The notes below the pieces were generated by a model that saw nothing but the letters and a program-made list of their open reading frames with translations, was not told the origin of the DNA and ran no database searches. From assembly GCA_007126465.1 (NCBI GenBank), contig SLBE01000217.1, positions 1 to 17,423 on the forward strand: a stretch of 17,423 bases of DNA. Reading direction: 5' to 3'. The position numbers were made by a program, and so were the translations under genes. How positions within the stretch are numbered: the first letter of the stretch is position 1; the number at the start of each line of letters is the position of its first letter. Source of the DNA: Syntrophomonadaceae bacterium. Its GTDB lineage: Bacteria; Bacillota; Dethiobacteria; DTU022. Below are positions 14,489 to 17,423 of this stretch, piece by piece.

Positions 14489-15250
14489 ATGGCCGGTATT
14501 AAAATATATCACCTCTATCCCGATCATCTAAATCTTTACGGAGATCGGGGCAATATGATTGCCCTGTGCCGCAGGGCCGAATGGCATAATATTAGCATCG
14601 AAGTTGTTCCCGTAAGGCCCGGGGATAAAATGGCTTTTTCTCAATGTGACTTGCTTTTTATGGGTGGTGGCCAGGATAGCGATCAGCAAATGGTAGCCGA
14701 AGATCTAAAAAAGCGCAGCAGTGAATTAAGTTCTGCAGTAGAAGACGGTATGGTTATATTTGCAGTCTGCGGCTCGTACCAACTTCTCGGCTCACACTAT
14801 ATAACAGGCAGTGGAGAAAAAATAGGCGGGCTGGAACTAATCAATTTATACACAGAAGCCGGAACAAAAAGGCTAATCGGCAACGCAGTAATTAACTGTT
14901 CCCTGTGGTATCCAACGAAAACCCTGGTCGGATTTGAAAACCATGCCGGCAAAACATATCTCGGCCCGGGACTAAAACCGCTTGGCCAGGTAATGATCGG
15001 TCACGGTAATAACGGCACTGATAAAACAGAAGGTGCCGTTTACAAAAATGTAATCGGCACCTATCTACATGGATCACTACTACCAAAAAATCCCTGGCTT
15101 ACTGATTTCCTGCTTGAGAAAGCTCTTGCTTACCGTGGTCAGGATTTTATCCCGGCCAATCTTGATGATTCCTTAGAAGAACAGGCTCACAATGCCTTCA
15201 TTAAGCTGGCCGGCTCCAAAAAGCATAAAAGGATGTCTACCAGGGCATAA
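14489..15250 (+). CDS. gatD: Lipid II isoglutaminyl synthase, glutamine amidotransferase subunit GatD
   Basis: Class I glutamine amidotransferase that releases ammonia from glutamine and passes it to MurT. In the 253-residue product the nucleophile is C94 in FAVCGSYQLLG, the same number as in the Staphylococcus aureus enzyme, and the catalytic histidine is H194 in GTYLHGSLLPKNPW. The N-terminal YPDHLNLYGDRGNM (10-23) and FMGGGQDSDQQ (57-67) are typical of GatD rather than cobyric acid synthase. The ATG follows the murT stop by two bases and uses GGGAGG inside the end of murT. The C-terminal tail after ~235 is basic (GSKKHKRMSTRA). A solo end of the intergenic repeat follows. Confidence 0.96.
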   Translation: MAGIKIYHLYPDHLNLYGDRGNMIALCRRAEWHNISIEVVPVRPGDKMAFSQCDLLFMGGGQDSDQQMVAEDLKKRSSELSSAVEDGMVIFAVCGSYQLLGSHYITGSGEKIGGLELINLYTEAGTKRLIGNAVINCSLWYPTKTLVGFENHAGKTYLGPGLKPLGQVMIGHGNNGTDKTEGAVYKNVIGTYLHGSLLPKNPWLTDFLLEKALAYRGQDFIPANLDDSLEEQAHNAFIKLAGSKKHKRMSTRA

Positions 15251-15260
15251 AACAACCGTA

Positions 15261-15289
15261 ACTGTCCAGCCTGCTTTAACAAACTACAC
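15261..15289 (+). repeat. Dispersed intergenic repeat, solo left end R6
   Basis: ACTGTCCAGCCTGCTTTAAC followed by AAACTACAC matches the left end of the full element (R2 complement: ACTGTCCAACCTGCTTAAG, AAAACTAC). No core or right end follows. It fills most of the 52-bp gap between the convergent gatD and foldase genes. Confidence 0.7.
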
Positions 15290-15302
15290 GTTAATAGAGC
15301 AG

Positions 15303-16247
15303 TTAGATCATGTATTCGATATCGGCTTCTTCATACAGCGATTGAACCAGCTGGTTAATAACCGCCGGCACCTGCTGCTCGATCATTGCTTCTTCTACTT
15401 CCTCTTTTACATCTTCGAAATCAGTTTCTTCTGCCTCCCTGCGATCGGTAACCTCGATTATGTGAAAGCCAAAGGTAGTTTCCACAGGTCCACCGACTTC
15501 ACCTGTTTCAAGTGCAAACGCAGCTTCCTCAAACTCATCAACCATCATTCCGCGACCGAAAAAGCCAAGGTCCCCACCATCATCTTTATTGGAAAGATCC
15601 GTGGAATACTCCGCAGCCAGATCGGCAAAATCTTCACCTTCGTCAAGCAGGCCCATTACTTCATCTGCTTCTTCCCGGCTTTCAACAAGGATATGCCTGG
15701 CCTCTACTTCTTCTTCAGTATCGAAGAGATGACGGTTTTCTTCAAAATATTCTTCAGCTTCTTCTTCTGAAATATCTATCTCTTCCATGGCCAGCTTACG
15801 AACCAGCAGGTTGAGGCGTGCATCTTCGCGGAAAGCATCCATGCTGATACCATACTGCTCAAGGATCATTTCAAACTGTTCTTCAGCCCCCTGGAAGCTT
15901 TCATCAATAATGTTCATAATTTCTTCTTCCAGCTCATCTTCGCTGACAGAAATCCCTTCCTCTTCTGCCAGTTGCGTGATCAACTTCCTGGTTATAACCT
16001 GATCAAGGACTTCACGACCACCCTGGGCGTACATCGCTTCAAATAACTCATCCCGGGTTATTTCCTCTCCGTTTACGGTTGCAACTACTTCACCCTGCTC
16101 CACAGCAGGTCCTGTTGAAGGCTGCTGAACTAACATTACGGTTAAAACAATTACTGCCAAGACAAGGACGGCAATAACCCCCAGCAGTAACTGCGGCTTA
16201 GCCAGTTCCTGCAGACGCTCACCGGCAGGTTTTTTATCTTTTTCCAT
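15303..16247 (-). CDS. Membrane-anchored parvulin-type peptidyl-prolyl isomerase (PrsA/SurA-like foldase)
   Basis: An extracytoplasmic protein-folding helper. The 314-residue product has a short charged cytoplasmic tail, one transmembrane segment at ~19-40 ([20 protein letters not shown]), a SurA-like N-terminal helical domain (~52-175, starting [15 protein letters not shown]), and a parvulin domain at ~180-270 with EARHILVES (H185), [10 protein letters not shown] and TFGFHIIEV (H262). There is no lipobox cysteine, so unlike classical PrsA it is held by an uncleaved anchor. The protein is strikingly acidic, with many Glu/Asp runs. The ATG at 16245-16247 fits AGAGGGG eight bases upstream; a GTG at 16256 falls inside that site. 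It follows hisG by 29 bases and is likely co-transcribed with it. Confidence 0.92.
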   Translation of the reverse strand: MEKDKKPAGERLQELAKPQLLLGVIAVLVLAVIVLTVMLVQQPSTGPAVEQGEVVATVNGEEITRDELFEAMYAQGGREVLDQVITRKLITQLAEEEGISVSEDELEEEIMNIIDESFQGAEEQFEMILEQYGISMDAFREDARLNLLVRKLAMEEIDISEEEAEEYFEENRHLFDTEEEVEARHILVESREEADEVMGLLDEGEDFADLAAEYSTDLSNKDDGGDLGFFGRGMMVDEFEEAAFALETGEVGGPVETTFGFHIIEVTDRREAEETDFEDVKEEVEEAMIEQQVPAVINQLVQSLYEEADIEYMI

Positions 16248-16276
16248 CACTTTCACCCCTCTTATTTTCCCTTATA

Positions 16277-17149
16277 TTAAGGAATTATCTTATTCATAGG
16301 AAATTCGAGGATACCTTCTGCCCCGGCATCCTGTAATTCACAGATTAAAGATCTTACTTTCTTCTCATCAACAACAGTTTCAACAGCTACCCATTCATCA
16401 GCACAGAGATTAGAAATTGTCGGCTTACGAAGTGCGGGGAGAAGATCCACTACCCGCTCAAGATTGCTGCTGTGAACATTCATTTTCAACATTACTTTTT
16501 GCTCCGCCAGCAGCGCTCCCTGTAAGAGAGTTATCATCCTCTCCACTTTTTTCTTTTTCCAGGGATCGTCATAACTCTGATGATTCATAATAACCCTGGG
16601 TGTTGAAACAAGGATTGTTTCAATTATTCTGAGCTGATTTGCTTTAAGAGAACGCCCTGTTTCTGTCAATTCAGCAATTGCATCTGCCAGGAGAGGCGGC
16701 TTTACTTCGGTTGCACCCCAAGAAAAGGAAACTGAAGCATTTACACCTTTTCCTTCCAGGTAACGCTTGGTGCTTTCAACCAGTTCGGTGGCAATGCGCT
16801 TGCCTTCAAGATCTTCCGCTTTCTGTATATCAGAATCCTGAGGCACCGCCAAAACCAGCCGGACTGGCCTGAGGCCTCTTTTTGAATAATGCAGATCGGT
16901 CAGCTCCCTGACATCGGCGGCTGTTTCGTTAATCCAGTCCTTACCGGTCAGTCCGACATCAAGGACCTGATCTTCCACATATTTGGGAATCTCCTGGGCG
17001 CGCATCAGGACACAGTCAATTTCCTCATCGTCTATGTAAGGGTAATATGAACGATCTCCGATTTGAATGTTATAGCCTGCCTTTTTAAACATATCCAGGG
17101 TAGTGTTTTGCAGGCTGCCGGCAGGCAGGCCGAGCTTTAACTTTTTCAT
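16277..17149 (-). CDS. hisG: ATP phosphoribosyltransferase, long form
   Basis: First enzyme of histidine synthesis: it joins ATP and PRPP to give phosphoribosyl-ATP. The 290-residue length includes the C-terminal regulatory domain (~210-290) that binds histidine in long-form HisG, so no HisZ subunit is needed. Visible motifs are KLGLPAGSLQ (5-14), VLDVGLTGKDWI (62-73), IATELVESTKRYL (119-131, PRPP-side loop), and the signature ATEVKPPLLADAIAELTETG (146-165). The ATG at 17147-17149 has AAGGAG about 10 bases upstream. No other his gene is visible; the next gene on the strand is a foldase. The right window edge limits what can be said about upstream genes, but the neighbour there is on the other strand. 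Confidence 0.95.
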   Translation of the reverse strand: MKKLKLGLPAGSLQNTTLDMFKKAGYNIQIGDRSYYPYIDDEEIDCVLMRAQEIPKYVEDQVLDVGLTGKDWINETAADVRELTDLHYSKRGLRPVRLVLAVPQDSDIQKAEDLEGKRIATELVESTKRYLEGKGVNASVSFSWGATEVKPPLLADAIAELTETGRSLKANQLRIIETILVSTPRVIMNHQSYDDPWKKKKVERMITLLQGALLAEQKVMLKMNVHSSNLERVVDLLPALRKPTISNLCADEWVAVETVVDEKKVRSLICELQDAGAEGILEFPMNKIIP

Positions 17150-17237
17150 GATTTTCGCTCCTTTTAGGTTTTAAATATACATAACTTCTCAACCATATTC
17201 AATTGCGGCTGCTTGCTATGCAATTACGAATATACTT

Positions 17238-17266
17238 AAGTTAGCACGTCAGGTCACCACTGTCAA
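17238..17266 (-). promoter_or_regulatory. Possible promoter of hisG
   Basis: On the minus strand a perfect TTGACA (17261-17266) and, 17 bases on, TAACTT (17238-17243), which is a poor -10 match. The leader to the ATG would be about 80 bases, too short for a T-box. It contains AATTGC (17201-17206) paired with GCAATT (17220-17225) near its start. Confidence 0.45.
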
Positions 17267-17385
17267 ACCAAAGGGTAATAAATTTGTTCTACTGAAGAGC
17301 TATTAACAATGCCTAAAAATAATTGAGCAGGAACTGATGCTGTGATTAAAGAATTATTAGGAGCAGGTTCTAACAAGGGGGTTTA

Positions 17386-17423
17386 ATGATGAGTCAAAGT
17401 GAAATGAGCAGGGCTAAAAGGCA
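17386..17423 (+). CDS. Start of an unidentified gene, cut by the window edge
   Basis: Two adjacent ATG codons (17386 and 17389) open a frame reading MMSQSEMSRAKR to the edge, preceded by AAGGGGG at 17375-17381, a good ribosome binding site. It diverges from hisG. Twelve residues are too few to name a family. Confidence 0.45.
   Translation, partial: MMSQSEMSRAKR

Noticed and set aside
14489..15250. Cobyric acid synthase-like glutaminase as the identity of the gene after murT
   Set aside because: The CobB/CobQ-like fold is shared, but the small size, the position directly behind murT and the YPDHLNLYGDRGN motif identify GatD.
15192..15770. A 192-codon plus-strand open frame opposite the foldase gene
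   Set aside because: It is antisense to a well-supported gene, and its Phe/Leu-rich translation is what the complement of Glu/Lys-rich codons gives.
17150..17260. T-box or histidine attenuator in front of hisG
   Set aside because: The leader is only about 80 bases, with no T-box sequence, specifier stem or terminator hairpin, and no histidine-rich leader peptide.

Overview
The window looks like a stretch of chromosome from a Gram-positive anaerobe of the Clostridia, though genus cannot be set from sequence alone. Supporting signs are strong AGGAGG-type ribosome binding sites, sigma-A-like promoters, a MurT/GatD lipid II amidation pair, a paired M16 peptidase operon of the YmfF/YmfH type, an archaeal/eukaryotic-like (type 3) prolyl-tRNA synthetase, a long-form HisG, and a ferredoxin/ASKHA protein related to corrinoid-protein activators. 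Base composition looks even across the window and no integrase, transposase, phage gene or CRISPR array is visible.

Layout from left to right: an intergenic stretch with a small inverted repeat (1-273); a metallophosphoesterase (minus); a TetR regulator (plus) with its own promoter; a minus-strand group made of a large aminotransferase/acyl-ACP-reductase-like fusion, prolyl-tRNA synthetase and 5-formyltetrahydrofolate cyclo-ligase, read from a promoter near 7035; two overlapping-signal M16 peptidase genes (minus) closed by a clear terminator; a tRNA-Arg(CCG) gene (plus) with promoter and terminator; then plus-strand genes for the ferredoxin/ASKHA activator, a two-CBS-domain protein, murT and gatD; then minus-strand hisG and a membrane-anchored parvulin-type foldase; and the first codons of a plus-strand gene at the right edge.

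Most genes are core metabolism or envelope functions. Two things stand out. First, the 872-residue protein at 4348-6966 joins a class III PLP aminotransferase to a complete acyl-ACP-reductase-like domain that keeps the nucleotide-binding loop and the active-site cysteine. This predicts a single enzyme that reduces an acyl thioester to an aldehyde and then aminates it, which would be a route to a long-chain amine. Its promoter carries a perfect palindrome just past the predicted start of transcription.

Second, nearly every gap between transcription units holds a copy of one dispersed repeat. It is about 220 bp when complete (1974-2198 and 12784-13004), with shorter internally deleted, chimeric or solo-end forms elsewhere. 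The terminal inverted repeats differ between copies, yet the two arms of each copy change together, so the hairpin pairing is kept while the sequence drifts. No gene in the window explains this repeat family.
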